Positions 25,323-34,995 of a stretch of 64,000 bases of DNA are shown piece after piece (the first letter of the stretch is position 1; each line of letters opens with the position of its first letter). The notes beneath the pieces were generated by a model. It worked only from the letters and a program-made list of their open reading frames with translations. It was not told where the DNA came from and did no database searches. This stretch comes from Nitrincola schmidtii (GTDB lineage: Bacteria; Pseudomonadota; Gammaproteobacteria; Pseudomonadales; Balneatricaceae), in NCBI RefSeq assembly GCF_008973715.1, contig NZ_WBOL01000002.1, forward strand, positions 277,170 through 341,169. Direction: 5' to 3'. The translations under genes and the position numbers were made by a program.

Positions 25323-25378
25323 TCTTATTAGAAAAGGTTCTAAATTCCATTAGGCTTCTTTAGTTCGAAAGAAGTAGT

Positions 25379-25439
25379 AACATCCTCAGATCTCACCTAA
25401 GATTATTAAAGATAATAATTTTCGAGAACTGAGGATGTT
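25379..25439 (+). promoter_or_regulatory. Long hairpin in the leader of the PstS-like gene, covering its ribosome binding site
   Basis: AACATCCTCAG (25379-25389) is exactly complementary to CTGAGGATGTT (25429-25439), with a smaller nested ATTATT/AATAAT pair inside the loop. The right arm includes GAGGA, the only plausible ribosome binding site of the gene starting at 25446, and is followed by a T-rich stretch. It could be an RNA switch or thermosensor, or a terminator of tsdA. Confidence 0.5.
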
Positions 25440-25445
25440 TTCATT

Positions 25446-26288
25446 ATGAAATCACAATGTTCCTCCCATATATTTTACTTGGCTCTATTCTTTCTTCTTT
25501 TCATCTCTTCCAATATCCATGCCAGTGAACTAAGAGTTTCAGGTGCAAGTACTATCTACCCCATTCTAGATTCGCTATCTTCATCACTCAGCACAAATGC
25601 CGGTACGGTGATGCAACTTTCTGGTGGTGGAAGTGGACGTGGTATCAGTGATGTTCGTGAGGGAGTATCAGATATTGGCATGGTCTCGCGGGGTTTAAGA
25701 GCAGATGAAATTCAAGATCTTCAATACACCACCATTGCATTGGATACCTTAGTATTTGTCGTTAATGATGCTAATCCACTCAAAGAGATAAATCATCAAC
25801 AGTTAGTAAGCATTTATACTCGTCAGGTTTCTTGGGAGGAAATTAATAATTTTAGTTGGCCAGTAATATTAGTATCGAAAGAAATTGGCAGAAGCACTTT
25901 AGATTTATTTGAAGAGTTTACAGGCTTAACGAGTCCAGAAAGGCCGAATCCATCAGGAAGAACTATCGATAGTAATGCAGTGGTTATAGGATCAAATCTT
26001 GAAGCCTTAACTTTGGTTGGAGGGCTGCAAGGAGGTGTTGGTTACGTCTCACTTGGTGCTGCCGCATCGATGAGAGATGCAGGACTCCCTATTCGTATTT
26101 TATCTTTAAATGCTATAGAGCCCTCAGCTCAAACTATTAATTCGGGGCAGTATCCGATTCGACGAGAGTTGAATTTAGTATATCTCGAACGAACACCAGA
26201 AATAGATAGCCTGCTAAGATTGATTAGTTCACCTCAGGGACTTGAAGCAATCAGTAATGCAGGTTTTATTCCAACTGGAGGTCGCTAA
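25446..26288 (+). CDS. PstS-like periplasmic binding protein
   Basis: 280-residue secreted protein of the phosphate-binding (PBP-like) superfamily. Signal peptide ends near NIHA (about 26). [13 protein letters not shown] (33-45), the GGGSGRGI loop and DIGMVSRGL are the anion-binding loops seen in PstS-type proteins. No phosphate permease genes are nearby; instead the stop codon overlaps the ATG of a chemoreceptor by one base (TAATG). This suggests a binding protein that feeds a chemoreceptor instead of a transporter. The ligand could be phosphate or another oxyanion. Confidence 0.82.
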   Translation: MKSQCSSHIFYLALFFLLFISSNIHASELRVSGASTIYPILDSLSSSLSTNAGTVMQLSGGGSGRGISDVREGVSDIGMVSRGLRADEIQDLQYTTIALDTLVFVVNDANPLKEINHQQLVSIYTRQVSWEEINNFSWPVILVSKEIGRSTLDLFEEFTGLTSPERPNPSGRTIDSNAVVIGSNLEALTLVGGLQGGVGYVSLGAAASMRDAGLPIRILSLNAIEPSAQTINSGQYPIRRELNLVYLERTPEIDSLLRLISSPQGLEAISNAGFIPTGGR

Positions 26289-27838
26289 TGAAACTCTCTT
26301 TGATACAAAAAATAGCGATTCCATTTGTTTGCTTGGCAGTTGTGATTTCAATAGCTTTTGGAAGTGTTTACTGGATTACAGAACGTCAATTGTTAGCACT
26401 TGTTGATACTCGTGAGCAACTTAAACAAACAGAATCTGATATCAATCAGTTAGCAGCCGATATTCAAAGCGGCATACTCTCTTCAGATGAGAGTTACTTT
26501 ATTTCGGTAGCAAAAAACTCAATCAATGTCGAAGGCCGAATAGCAAGACTAGAACGAATTGAGCCTGAAATTATGCAGGGGCTATTAAACCAGTATCATG
26601 AGTTTTTCTCGGGTATGGTCGCAGTGAGTTCTGTGTTTCTTGAGCAGCGATATGATGAGGGACAGGCAAGATTGATTGAACTCGTGCAGTTACGTGAATC
26701 AATTGGCGACACTGTTGAAAGGGCCACGGAAGCATTGAATGAGCGTTATCGAGCAATTTTACAATTTCTTAATCAAGTAATGCTAATGGCAATTATTTTG
26801 ATGTTGTTCGTTCTAGCCGGTGTATTGTGGTTTATTAAATTGATTATGAAACCGATTTATCAAATGCGAAGCATGATGCAGCATATTGCAAGCGGAGCAG
26901 GTGATTTAACCCAGAGGCTAGAAATAAACTCTCGAGATGAGATTGGTGATATTGCCAATGCATTTAATAAAATGATGTCTTCACTGCGTGAATTGATTCG
27001 TGATGTGCAACAAGCCTGTACACAGATTGCTGCTGCAGCTGAACAACAAACTCAGGTATCAAAACAGACGGTTGAATACGCGTCATTACAACGTTCTCAA
27101 GCTGAACAAGCGGCTGTTGCTGTGCATGAAATGGCTGCAACTAGTCAAGACGTTTCAGGTAATACTCAGTTAGCCGCTGATGCGGCAAGAAACGGTCAGG
27201 AAACTGTCGATGCTGGTCGTCAACTAGTGCTTAAAGAAATGGATTCCATTCGAAATCTTGCAGATCAAATTGAACATGCGGCTTCCGTAATACGTGAGCT
27301 AGATGGACAAAGTCAGCAAATCGGTGGAGTGTTGCAAGTAATCCGCGATATTGCCGATCAGACGAACCTGCTGGCGTTAAATGCTGCTATCGAAGCGGCT
27401 AGAGCCGGTGATCTTGGTCGAGGTTTTGCTGTCGTTGCCGATGAAGTTAGAAATTTGGCAAACCGTACCCAGCTAGCGACTGTGGATATTGAAAAAACCG
27501 TTGATATTCTTCAAAAAGGAGCTTCTGATGCCGTTGCTGTGATGGCTCTTCAGCAGGATGAAGCTCATAAAGATGCCAAAATGGCAGAAAAAGTAATTGC
27601 TGCGTTAGATGGAATTCAGCAGGCGATACAACAGATTACTGATATGAATATACAGGTTTCTTCAGCGGCAGAAGAGCAAACTGCAGTGGCTGAAGAGATA
27701 GATCATAATGTCAGTAAAATTAATGAGGGAATTCACGAAATAGCGACAGGTAGTACACAGGTTGCAGAAGCTAGCGAGTCTCTTGCAATATTAGCTGAGA
27801 ACTTAGATGTTAAAGTACGCCAGTTCAAAACTGAGTAG
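26288..27838 (+). CDS. Methyl-accepting chemotaxis protein linked to the PstS-like protein
   Basis: 516-residue chemoreceptor: membrane helix (about 8-28), small helical periplasmic domain (about 30-155), second helix (about 158-180), HAMP (about 182-235) and a long signalling coiled coil with the hairpin tip [20 protein letters not shown], which contacts CheA/CheW. Methylation-type Glu/Gln pairs flank the tip. The coding start overlaps the previous stop, so both proteins are made together; the PstS-like protein may bind the periplasmic domain. No C-terminal CheR-binding pentapeptide is evident. Confidence 0.92.
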   Translation: MKLSLIQKIAIPFVCLAVVISIAFGSVYWITERQLLALVDTREQLKQTESDINQLAADIQSGILSSDESYFISVAKNSINVEGRIARLERIEPEIMQGLLNQYHEFFSGMVAVSSVFLEQRYDEGQARLIELVQLRESIGDTVERATEALNERYRAILQFLNQVMLMAIILMLFVLAGVLWFIKLIMKPIYQMRSMMQHIASGAGDLTQRLEINSRDEIGDIANAFNKMMSSLRELIRDVQQACTQIAAAAEQQTQVSKQTVEYASLQRSQAEQAAVAVHEMAATSQDVSGNTQLAADAARNGQETVDAGRQLVLKEMDSIRNLADQIEHAASVIRELDGQSQQIGGVLQVIRDIADQTNLLALNAAIEAARAGDLGRGFAVVADEVRNLANRTQLATVDIEKTVDILQKGASDAVAVMALQQDEAHKDAKMAEKVIAALDGIQQAIQQITDMNIQVSSAAEEQTAVAEEIDHNVSKINEGIHEIATGSTQVAEASESLAILAENLDVKVRQFKTE

Positions 27839-27889
27839 CTCATCCTATGGTTGAAGAGCGAACTTAGAAATGGACTGGCGCTCTATCTC

Positions 27890-28321
27890 TTAAGCTTCGC
27901 GCTTGTCCACCATAAAAGTCGCTTCGCCTGTCGCCACCACTTTATCACCAACAGTGACATCGGTACGTGCTTTGATGCGGCGACGAGTTGTATCAATATC
28001 TGTCACGGTAATGGTTGCTTTCGCCGTGTCACCGATAAAGACAGGTGCTTTGAACTTAATCTGCTGATCGATATAGATACAGCCAGGTCCAGGTAAGCGA
28101 GTGCCTGCCACGGTAGAGATTAATGCCGCACTGAACATACCGTGTACAATACGTTTTTTGAACATCGTGGTTTGCGCATATTCTTCATTGATATGCACAG
28201 GGTTGTTATCACCAGAAACACCTGCAAACAGGTAGACATCTGATTCTGAAATGGTTTTGGCATAGGACTCACTCATGCCGACTTCAAGATCTTCCAAGTA
28301 ATATCCGTGGATTTCCTGCAT
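27890..28321 (-). CDS. phaJ: MaoC-like (R)-specific enoyl-CoA hydratase
   Basis: 143-residue hot-dog-fold hydratase from the ATG at 28321 (GGAG 6 bases before). The hydratase-2 motif with D38 and H43 (AGVSGDNNPVH) is intact, and KKRIVHGMFSAALIS follows as in PhaJ. It hydrates trans-2-enoyl-CoA to (R)-3-hydroxyacyl-CoA, feeding polyhydroxyalkanoate or other (R)-acyl pathways. It is divergent from a large acyl-CoA dehydrogenase, which makes the enoyl-CoA. Confidence 0.85.
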   Translation of the reverse strand: MQEIHGYYLEDLEVGMSESYAKTISESDVYLFAGVSGDNNPVHINEEYAQTTMFKKRIVHGMFSAALISTVAGTRLPGPGCIYIDQQIKFKAPVFIGDTAKATITVTDIDTTRRRIKARTDVTVGDKVVATGEATFMVDKREA

Positions 28322-28517
28322 TTTTATCTCCAACCTGTTATGTGTTGTAAAAATCGTTCAGTATAAGTGTAAGCGTAACCGATTTTGTGCTTATCAGATA
28401 CGTTTAACGTGCTAGAATAAGTATAAACCCTAATGGCTAACAAGGTGATACTTCGTTGGACGATGTATCCTAGGTCAGCCAAACTAAGATTTGAAACCGA
28501 AAACGAGAAGGTAGAGT

Positions 28518-30290
28518 ATGTCTGACTATAATGCTCCGGTAAAAGACATGAAGCTCGCGCTCAACCAAGTTGCGCGCATGACTGAACTGTCGTCTATGCC
28601 AGTTTACGAAGATGCATCAGCTGATATGGTTGAAGCGATTTTAGATGAAGCTGCCCGTGTTGCGCGTGATGTTATCGCACCCACTAACTGGGATGGCGAT
28701 CAAAAAGGCGTCCAGTTAAAAGAAGGTGGCGTTGTTTGTCCCGAAAGTTTCCATGATGCCTATCACCAATATGCCGAAGGTGGTTGGGGATCGCTTCAGT
28801 TTGATCCAGAATTTGGTGGCCAAGGAATGCCTTACCTACTGTCTATTCCAGTCATGGAAATGTGGCAGTCAGCCAATATGGCGTGGGGTCTTTGCCCGTT
28901 GTTATCTCAAGGTGCGGTAGAGTGTTTGGCACTGAATGCAAGTGAAGAAGTTAAAACCACCTACTTACCTAAATTAATTAGCGGTGAGTGGGCGGGTACC
29001 ATGAACTTGACGGAAGGTAATGCGGGCTCTGACCTTTCACAAGTTCGTTGTAAAGCTGAAAAAGATGGCGATGTTTTCCGTATTACTGGTGAAAAAATTT
29101 ACATCACCTGGGGTGATCACAGCCTGACAGAAAACATCATTCACTTGGTATTGGCGCGTCTACCCGATGCTCCTGCCGGTGTTCGTGGTATTTCTTTGTT
29201 TGTTGTTCCTAAGTATTTGGTCAATGCAGATGGTTCCTTAGGCGAATACAATAACACCAAGCCATTGTCTTTAGAGCATAAGCTAGGTATCCACGCGAGC
29301 CCCACTGCAGTGATGGGTTTTGAAAACTCAGTAGGTTATCTGGTAGGTCAAGAGAATCGTGGTTTAGCCTGTATGTTCACCATGATGAACAATGCTCGTT
29401 TAGGTGTGGGTCTGCAGGGTGTTGCTATTGCAGAGCGTGCTTATCAACATGCACTGAACTTTGCTCATGATCGTATTCAAAGTCCTGCCGTAGGTTACAA
29501 AGAGCCAGGTCCTATCATTCGCCATGGCGATGTACGTCGTATGCTTTTGACCATGAAAGCCTTTACAGAAGCGGGTCGTGCATTAACTTATGATGCATGT
29601 GGCAGTATTGATTTCTCTCATCATGCTGCTGATGAGGGGGTTCGTGCACGTGAAAAAGCGCGTGCTGCTTTGTTAACCCCAGTGGTTAAAGGCTGGTGCA
29701 CAGAGTTTGCTCAAGAAGTGACCTCAATTGGTGTACAGATTCATGGTGGTATGGGCTTTGTTGAAGAGGCGGGTGCAGCACAATTCTTCCGCGATGCACG
29801 TATTTTGCCAATCTATGAAGGCACCAATGGTATTCAAGCCATTGACCTAGTTGTGCGTAAAATCATTCTGGATAAGGGTGAAGCACTGACGCTATTGTTG
29901 GCTGAAATGCGCGAAACTGTTGCCGCAGGTGGTGAGTTTGCAGAGCTTGCAGCTGATTTAGGTGAAGCGATTCTGGTGGTTGAACAAGCACGTGACGATC
30001 TATTGGCGGGTGCGGGTGAAGATCCTCAGTTACCCGGTGCAGTAGCGCATAATTTTATGATGCTATTAGGCACTGTTGCAGGTGGTTGGGAAATGTTGCG
30101 TCAAGCTGAAGCTGCTAAAAAGCTTCAAGCTGAGGGCGAAGATGATGCATTCCTAGAAGCCAAACAGGTCACTGCACGTTTCTACTTCGAGCAGATTCTT
30201 CCTCGCTATCTCGGCTATGCACGCATGGTCAAAGCGGGTAGTGCCACCATCACTGAGATGTCTGACGACCAGTTCGCCACCGCTTGGTAA
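28518..30290 (+). CDS. Long acyl-CoA dehydrogenase (DmdC/FadE-like, with C-terminal extension)
   Basis: 590-residue acyl-CoA dehydrogenase, longer than the usual 380-400 because of an extra C-terminal domain (about 465-590). Flavin segment MNLTEGNAGSDLSQVRCKA and catalytic base in PIYEGTNGIQAIDLV are intact. This architecture is shared with 3-methylmercaptopropionyl-CoA dehydrogenase DmdC and with medium/long-chain FadE-like enzymes; the sequence alone does not decide. GAAGG precedes the ATG. It ends at a strong terminator and is divergent from phaJ. Confidence 0.85.
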   Translation: MSDYNAPVKDMKLALNQVARMTELSSMPVYEDASADMVEAILDEAARVARDVIAPTNWDGDQKGVQLKEGGVVCPESFHDAYHQYAEGGWGSLQFDPEFGGQGMPYLLSIPVMEMWQSANMAWGLCPLLSQGAVECLALNASEEVKTTYLPKLISGEWAGTMNLTEGNAGSDLSQVRCKAEKDGDVFRITGEKIYITWGDHSLTENIIHLVLARLPDAPAGVRGISLFVVPKYLVNADGSLGEYNNTKPLSLEHKLGIHASPTAVMGFENSVGYLVGQENRGLACMFTMMNNARLGVGLQGVAIAERAYQHALNFAHDRIQSPAVGYKEPGPIIRHGDVRRMLLTMKAFTEAGRALTYDACGSIDFSHHAADEGVRAREKARAALLTPVVKGWCTEFAQEVTSIGVQIHGGMGFVEEAGAAQFFRDARILPIYEGTNGIQAIDLVVRKIILDKGEALTLLLAEMRETVAAGGEFAELAADLGEAILVVEQARDDLLAGAGEDPQLPGAVAHNFMMLLGTVAGGWEMLRQAEAAKKLQAEGEDDAFLEAKQVTARFYFEQILPRYLGYARMVKAGSATITEMSDDQFATAW

Positions 30291-30322
30291 TATCTGCGCA
30301 CTAAGATGTCGATCTAAACTTG

Positions 30323-30357
30323 GCCAAGTGACCACCCTAGGTAGTCACTTGGCTTTT
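30323..30357 (+). terminator. Rho-independent terminator after the acyl-CoA dehydrogenase
   Basis: Stem GCCAAGTGAC/GTCACTTGGC with inner ACC/GGT pairs, followed by four T. Confidence 0.85.
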
Positions 30358-30500
30358 CTGTCTTCTGCCTTCATCATCTAGTTTTTGTAAATTAATAAAC
30401 CGTCTGACCTTGTCGAGATGGACAAGCTTAATGAACCTTTAATCCATTCTGTGATAAGCTAATCCCATTCTTAAACCCTAGCTGAAAGATAGCGATTCCT

Positions 30501-31694
30501 ATGATTATTAAGCCTAAAATTCGTGGTTTTATCTGTACCACAACGCATCCGGTTGGCTGTGAGGCCAATGTTCAAGAGCAAATCAATTTTACCCGTTCAC
30601 AGCCTAAAGTGGATGGTCCCAAGCGTGTGTTGGTGATTGGTTCTTCCAGCGGCTATGGCATGTCTTCTCGTATAGCGGCAGCCTTTGGCAGTGATGCTGC
30701 GACGATTGGTGTGTTTTTTGAAAAGCCTGGCTCTGAAAAGAAAACCGGTACAGCAGGATGGTACAACGCCGCTGCTTTTGATCGTTTGGCACATGAAGCT
30801 GGGCTTTACGCCAAGAGTATCAATGGCGACGCCTTCTCTCATGAAGCGAAACAAAAAGTCATTGAGTTAATCCAAACTGATTTAGGCCAGATAGATCTCG
30901 TGGTTTATTCACTCGCCTCTCCTGTGCGGAAGTTGCCTGATACGGGTGAAGTGATTCGTTCGGTATTGAAACCGATTGGTGAGCCATATCGCTCCACCGC
31001 CATCGATACCAATAAAGACTGCATCACCGAAGCGGAAATCGAACCTGCCACTCAAGAAGAAGTGGATGCGACCATAAAGGTGATGGGTGGTGAAGATTGG
31101 CAACTTTGGATTGATGCCTTAGCGGATGCGGGTGTATTGGCTGAAGGTTGCAAAACCGTTGCTTACAGCTATATCGGCACCGATATTACCTGGCCGATCT
31201 ACTGGCACGGTGCATTAGGTAAAGCGAAACAGCATCTCGATGAAACTGCTCTTACATTGAACAGCAAATTGTCATCTATGGGTGGTCAGGCAAACGTAGC
31301 AGTACTTAAATCGGTTGTTACGCAAGCCAGTTCTGCGATTCCAGTGATGCCTTTGTACCTGTCTATGGTTTTCAAAGTCATGAAAGAGCAGGGTTTGCAT
31401 GAGGGCTGTATGGATCAGGTCTGGCGCTTGTTCAGTACCGGTCTTTATGGCACAGGTGCACAGATGGATGATGCCAACCGCTATCGTTTGGATGATTGGG
31501 AACTTCGTGATGATGTTCAGTCAGCTTGCCGTGATCTATGGCCGCAAGTAACGACAGAAAATCTGTTTGAGTTGACCGATTATGCGGCTTACAAAGCGGA
31601 GTTTTTAAAGTTGTTTGGTTTTGGTATCGCAAATATCGACTATGATCAGGATGTTAGCCCTGAAGTCGCGTTTGATGTTGTAGAGCTCAGTTAA
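30501..31694 (+). CDS. fabV: Trans-2-enoyl-ACP/CoA reductase FabV
   Basis: 397-residue NADH-dependent enoyl reductase of the FabV type, the last step of each fatty-acid elongation cycle. [20 protein letters not shown] is the typical start; the nucleotide-binding segment is [19 protein letters not shown], and the active site Tyr-X8-Lys is in [11 protein letters not shown]. Length is standard. FabV enzymes are naturally triclosan-insensitive. It stands between a terminator and ferrochelatase, 41 bases before hemH. Confidence 0.95.
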   Translation: MIIKPKIRGFICTTTHPVGCEANVQEQINFTRSQPKVDGPKRVLVIGSSSGYGMSSRIAAAFGSDAATIGVFFEKPGSEKKTGTAGWYNAAAFDRLAHEAGLYAKSINGDAFSHEAKQKVIELIQTDLGQIDLVVYSLASPVRKLPDTGEVIRSVLKPIGEPYRSTAIDTNKDCITEAEIEPATQEEVDATIKVMGGEDWQLWIDALADAGVLAEGCKTVAYSYIGTDITWPIYWHGALGKAKQHLDETALTLNSKLSSMGGQANVAVLKSVVTQASSAIPVMPLYLSMVFKVMKEQGLHEGCMDQVWRLFSTGLYGTGAQMDDANRYRLDDWELRDDVQSACRDLWPQVTTENLFELTDYAAYKAEFLKLFGFGIANIDYDQDVSPEVAFDVVELS

Positions 31695-31735
31695 ACTGGC
31701 TTCTTTCATTTGATGAATTAAAGGAAATCAAGGTA

Positions 31736-32821
31736 ATGCGTTTTCATGGCATGAAAGATTTCAGTCACTCCCAAGGTGATCGAATAGGCGTCTTAATCAC
31801 AAACCTCGGTACTCCTGACGAAGCAACTACACCCGCACTGCGTCGTTACTTGAAGGAGTTTCTATCCGACCCTCGTGTTGTTGAAGTGCCTCGTCCGATT
31901 TGGTGGTTTATTCTGAACGGAATCATCTTGAATATTCGCCCCGCGAAATCAGCCGCTGCTTACCGTGAAGTCTGGACGGATGAAGGCTCACCTTTGATGA
32001 CGCATACAGCCAATCAGTGTAAAGCCCTAAAATCCTATTTTAGTGAGCGTTACGGTGATCGTGTGCAAGTTGAGTTTGCGATGCGCTATGGCAATCCATC
32101 GATCACCTCGGTATTGGAAAAGATGCAGCAGGATGGTGTGCGTAAACTGGTGGTGCTGCCGCTGTACCCGCAATATTCAGGTGCGACGAGTGCTTCTACC
32201 TTTGACGCGATTGCGGCTGACTTTATGAAGCGCCGTTGGTTACCTGATATGAACTTTATTAGTCATTATCATGATTTTGAACCCTATATCGATGCCTTAG
32301 CCGCAAAAGTACGTGAGTTTCAGGCGAGTGCCGGAGTGCCTGATAAACTGATTTTTTCTTACCATGGGGTGCCGAAGCGTTATTTAACTCAAGGCGATCC
32401 GTATCATTGTGAATGTCATAAAACCTCGCGCCTGCTTGCAGAAAAGCTGGGGTTAACCTCAGATCAGTATATGACCACCTTCCAATCACGTTTTGGTCGA
32501 GAAGAGTGGTTAAAGCCTTACACGGATGAGACATTAAAAGCCTTGCCTTCGCAAGGTGTTAAATCCATTCAGGTTTTCTGTCCTGGTTTTTCATCGGACT
32601 GTCTGGAAACCATTGAAGAGATAGGGCAAGAAAACCGCGAGTACTTTATGGAACACGGTGGCGAGTCTTACGAATATATCCCTGCACTGAACTCGGACCC
32701 TTCCCATATCGACATGATGGTTCAGCTACTTGAACCACATTTGCAAAACTGGCTTTTAAGCCCGGAAAGACAGGGTGAAGATACACTGAAATACGCCAAG
32801 TTACAGGGCGCTGACCGTTAA
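31736..32821 (+). CDS. hemH: Ferrochelatase
   Basis: 361-residue ferrochelatase inserting Fe2+ into protoporphyrin IX. GVLITNLGTPDEATTPALRR, the active-site histidine in FSYHGVPKRY and the acidic CPGFSSDCLETIEEI motif are complete. GGAAATCAAGG precedes the ATG. The next gene starts 21 bases downstream, so it may be co-transcribed with the hydrolase. Confidence 0.95.
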   Translation: MRFHGMKDFSHSQGDRIGVLITNLGTPDEATTPALRRYLKEFLSDPRVVEVPRPIWWFILNGIILNIRPAKSAAAYREVWTDEGSPLMTHTANQCKALKSYFSERYGDRVQVEFAMRYGNPSITSVLEKMQQDGVRKLVVLPLYPQYSGATSASTFDAIAADFMKRRWLPDMNFISHYHDFEPYIDALAAKVREFQASAGVPDKLIFSYHGVPKRYLTQGDPYHCECHKTSRLLAEKLGLTSDQYMTTFQSRFGREEWLKPYTDETLKALPSQGVKSIQVFCPGFSSDCLETIEEIGQENREYFMEHGGESYEYIPALNSDPSHIDMMVQLLEPHLQNWLLSPERQGEDTLKYAKLQGADR

Positions 32822-32842
32822 TCTTAGTTTAAGGACCTTTGC

Positions 32843-33943
32843 ATGGCAGTCGTGATTTTTCGTGAACACGCAACACTGGATGGACACATCATTGGTGAAA
32901 TCTGTTTAAACGCTGAGCGCACCTTGAATGCATTGTCTCAAGAGATGATCCAATTGATTAACCCACAGCTAGATCAGTGGCTTGAAAACCCTAAAGTAGT
33001 TGCATTGATGTTAAAAGGTGCCGGTGAAAAATCTTTTTGTGCCGGTGGCGATGTTGTCGGTGCTTACCACCTGATTCAAGCACAAAACTTTGATGCGATT
33101 GACGAATACTTTGCCAACGAGTATCGCTTGGATTACCGCTTACAAACCTTTCCTAAGCCAATTTTATGCTGGGGCAGTGGTTATGTGATGGGCGGTGGTT
33201 TAGGGCTGATGAATGGCTGTAGCCACCGAGTGGTTACTGAAACGTCACGTCTGGCGATGCCAGAGATAGCCATTGGTTTATTTCCGGATGTGGGTGCCAG
33301 CTACTTCTTAAATAAACTCCCAAGGGAAATCGGCTACTTTTTAGCCTTAACCGGTAGTCAGGTATCGGCGGTGGATGCGTGTTGGCTCGGCCTTGCTGAT
33401 TATGCGCTTAACGCAGATCAGCAAGATTCTGTCCTTGAGGGGTTAAAAGCCGGTATCTGGAATCAGGGCGATAATCATGGTGTATTGTCGCAGGTTCTGA
33501 CGGGATTAGCCGAGCAAGCTGAAAGCACGTTTGTGAGTGCTGAAAAACCGGTACAAAACAACCAAGCCATCCTTCAGCAGTTGCTAATAGACGATAATAT
33601 TCCAAATTTTGTCTCTCGTTTACAGGCGTTGAATAGCGAAGATCCTTGGTTGCTTAAAGCACGTAAAAATGTAGTGGATGGTAGCCCTCTATCACTCTAC
33701 GTGATACAAGAGCAGCTCAAGCGCAGTCATCATGTGACATTAAAAGAGGCTTTCCTGCTGGAAATGCAGTTGGCCGCTCAGTGTTGCCGCTTAGGTGAGT
33801 TTGCTGAAGGTGTCCGTGCATTGCTGGTCGATAAAGATAAGTCGCCGAAGTGGCGCTATGATAGTGTCGAAAAAGTCGATATGAGTGTGGTAGCATCTTA
33901 TTTCCAGTCACCCTGGGAGCAAAATCCACTAGCAGATCTGTGA
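32843..33943 (+). CDS. Enoyl-CoA hydratase/isomerase family, probable 3-hydroxyisobutyryl-CoA hydrolase
   Basis: 366-residue crotonase-fold protein. GAGEKSFCAGGDVVGAY forms one oxyanion-hole loop and the second includes GYVMGGGLGLM. The MPEIAIGLFPDVGASYFLNKL stretch (E and D catalytic residues) and overall length match 3-hydroxyisobutyryl-CoA hydrolases of valine degradation rather than simple hydratases (about 260). It lies 21 bases behind hemH and 28 bases before a small gene. Confidence 0.85.
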   Translation: MAVVIFREHATLDGHIIGEICLNAERTLNALSQEMIQLINPQLDQWLENPKVVALMLKGAGEKSFCAGGDVVGAYHLIQAQNFDAIDEYFANEYRLDYRLQTFPKPILCWGSGYVMGGGLGLMNGCSHRVVTETSRLAMPEIAIGLFPDVGASYFLNKLPREIGYFLALTGSQVSAVDACWLGLADYALNADQQDSVLEGLKAGIWNQGDNHGVLSQVLTGLAEQAESTFVSAEKPVQNNQAILQQLLIDDNIPNFVSRLQALNSEDPWLLKARKNVVDGSPLSLYVIQEQLKRSHHVTLKEAFLLEMQLAAQCCRLGEFAEGVRALLVDKDKSPKWRYDSVEKVDMSVVASYFQSPWEQNPLADL

Positions 33944-33971
33944 ATCTGCTGTTGACCCAAGGAGGTCCGCC

Positions 33972-34157
33972 ATGAGTCAGTCATCACCTCATCCAAAATT
34001 TATGGAAGCGATGCGCAAACTAAAACAGATGAGTGAAGAAGAGCGTCTTTCTGAAGAGAATGCGGAACTCTTTGAACAAGCGATGCAATATGCACCTTTG
34101 GATATTCAGCCTGCGTTGATTGCGATTCGTAAAAAGTACGAACAAACCTATCATTAA
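33972..34157 (+). CDS. Small conserved-looking protein of 61 residues, function unknown
   Basis: Starts behind a perfect AAGGAGGT, 28 bases after the hydrolase gene, and ends just before a strong terminator, so it is real and co-transcribed. The sequence is charged and helical (EAMRKLKQMSEEERLSEENA) with no signal peptide, cysteine or membrane helix. I do not recognise a family. Confidence 0.75.
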   Translation: MSQSSPHPKFMEAMRKLKQMSEEERLSEENAELFEQAMQYAPLDIQPALIAIRKKYEQTYH

Positions 34158-34177
34158 TTCTATCTAAATAGGTAAAT

Positions 34178-34223
34178 GCTCAGTTAACGCTAACGGAATC
34201 AGCTTCTTTAGCGTTAACTGAGC
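34178..34223. terminator. Bidirectional terminator between the small gene and the FKBP gene
   Basis: Perfect 16-bp arms GCTCAGTTAACGCTAA and TTAGCGTTAACTGAGC separated by 14 bases, between convergent genes; followed by TTATTT on the plus strand. Confidence 0.85.
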
Positions 34224-34248
34224 TTATTTCGACTCACCGAGTGAACAA

Positions 34249-34710
34249 TTACTGCGGTGAACCTGCTTCGATTTCTGCTTCAGTAGCAGCACGAACTTCA
34301 ACCACTTCAACATCAAAGTTCAGTGTTTGACCCGCTAAAGGATGGTTGCCATCTAAGGTGATGTTGTCACCTTCAATACCAACAACCATGACTGGCTGCT
34401 CACCCCAAGGTGTTTGTGCCATAAACTGCATACCCACTTCGATCTCATCAACACCGCTGAAGTTTGCACGATCGACGGACTGGATCATCTCTTCACGCAC
34501 TTCACCATAGCCATGCTCTGGTTCAACAGTTACTTGCAGGGTTTCACCCACTGCTTTGCCAGTCAGTGCGTTTTCCAGACCTGGAATAATATTGCTAGCA
34601 CCATGCAGGTAAGCCAGTGGTTGTTGTCCAACTGAGCTATCCATAACATTTCCTTCCATGTTAGTCAGTGTGTAATGGATGGAAACGACGGTGTTTTGAT
34701 CTATCTGCAT
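34249..34710 (-). CDS. SlyD-like FKBP-type peptidyl-prolyl isomerase
   Basis: 153-residue cytoplasmic FKBP with an inserted IF chaperone flap, as in SlyD: FKBP strands at each end (VSIHYTLTNMEG ... LNFDVEVVEVRAA) and the insert EPEHGYGEVREEMIQSVDR. It stops without the His/Cys-rich metal-binding tail of E. coli SlyD, so it is closer to the short FkpB/SlyD-like form. AGGAG precedes the ATG. Confidence 0.88.
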   Translation of the reverse strand: MQIDQNTVVSIHYTLTNMEGNVMDSSVGQQPLAYLHGASNIIPGLENALTGKAVGETLQVTVEPEHGYGEVREEMIQSVDRANFSGVDEIEVGMQFMAQTPWGEQPVMVVGIEGDNITLDGNHPLAGQTLNFDVEVVEVRAATEAEIEAGSPQ

Positions 34711-34995
34711 GAGCGCTCTCCTATGAAATTTAGCCGACCATGCTAACTATCCGATGCGAAGCTTGCAACCTTATGGAACTTTTGTGTTGCTTAAATAACC
34801 AATCAGAATGTTTAAATTTAAATCAGTATTTTGTATAACTTATTGATGTAAATGAGTTAGGTTCTGTATTTGTCGTTTTGCTTTGGGTATGATCAGATTT
34901 TTCTATCTATTCGATCCTATTCATCGGATTTATTCATCTTAGCGTAATAATAGATGTGTCTTATGGAAGAAATTCCTCTATAACGGAGACTTTAC

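Noticed and set aside
25355..25374. CTTCTTT-N6-AAAGAAG hairpin after tsdA
   Set aside because: AT-rich weak stem not followed by T residues; not convincing as terminator of tsdA.
27855..27884. AGAGCG/CGCTCT hairpin between the chemoreceptor and phaJ
   Set aside because: Short stem with an 18-base loop and no T run; not a convincing terminator.
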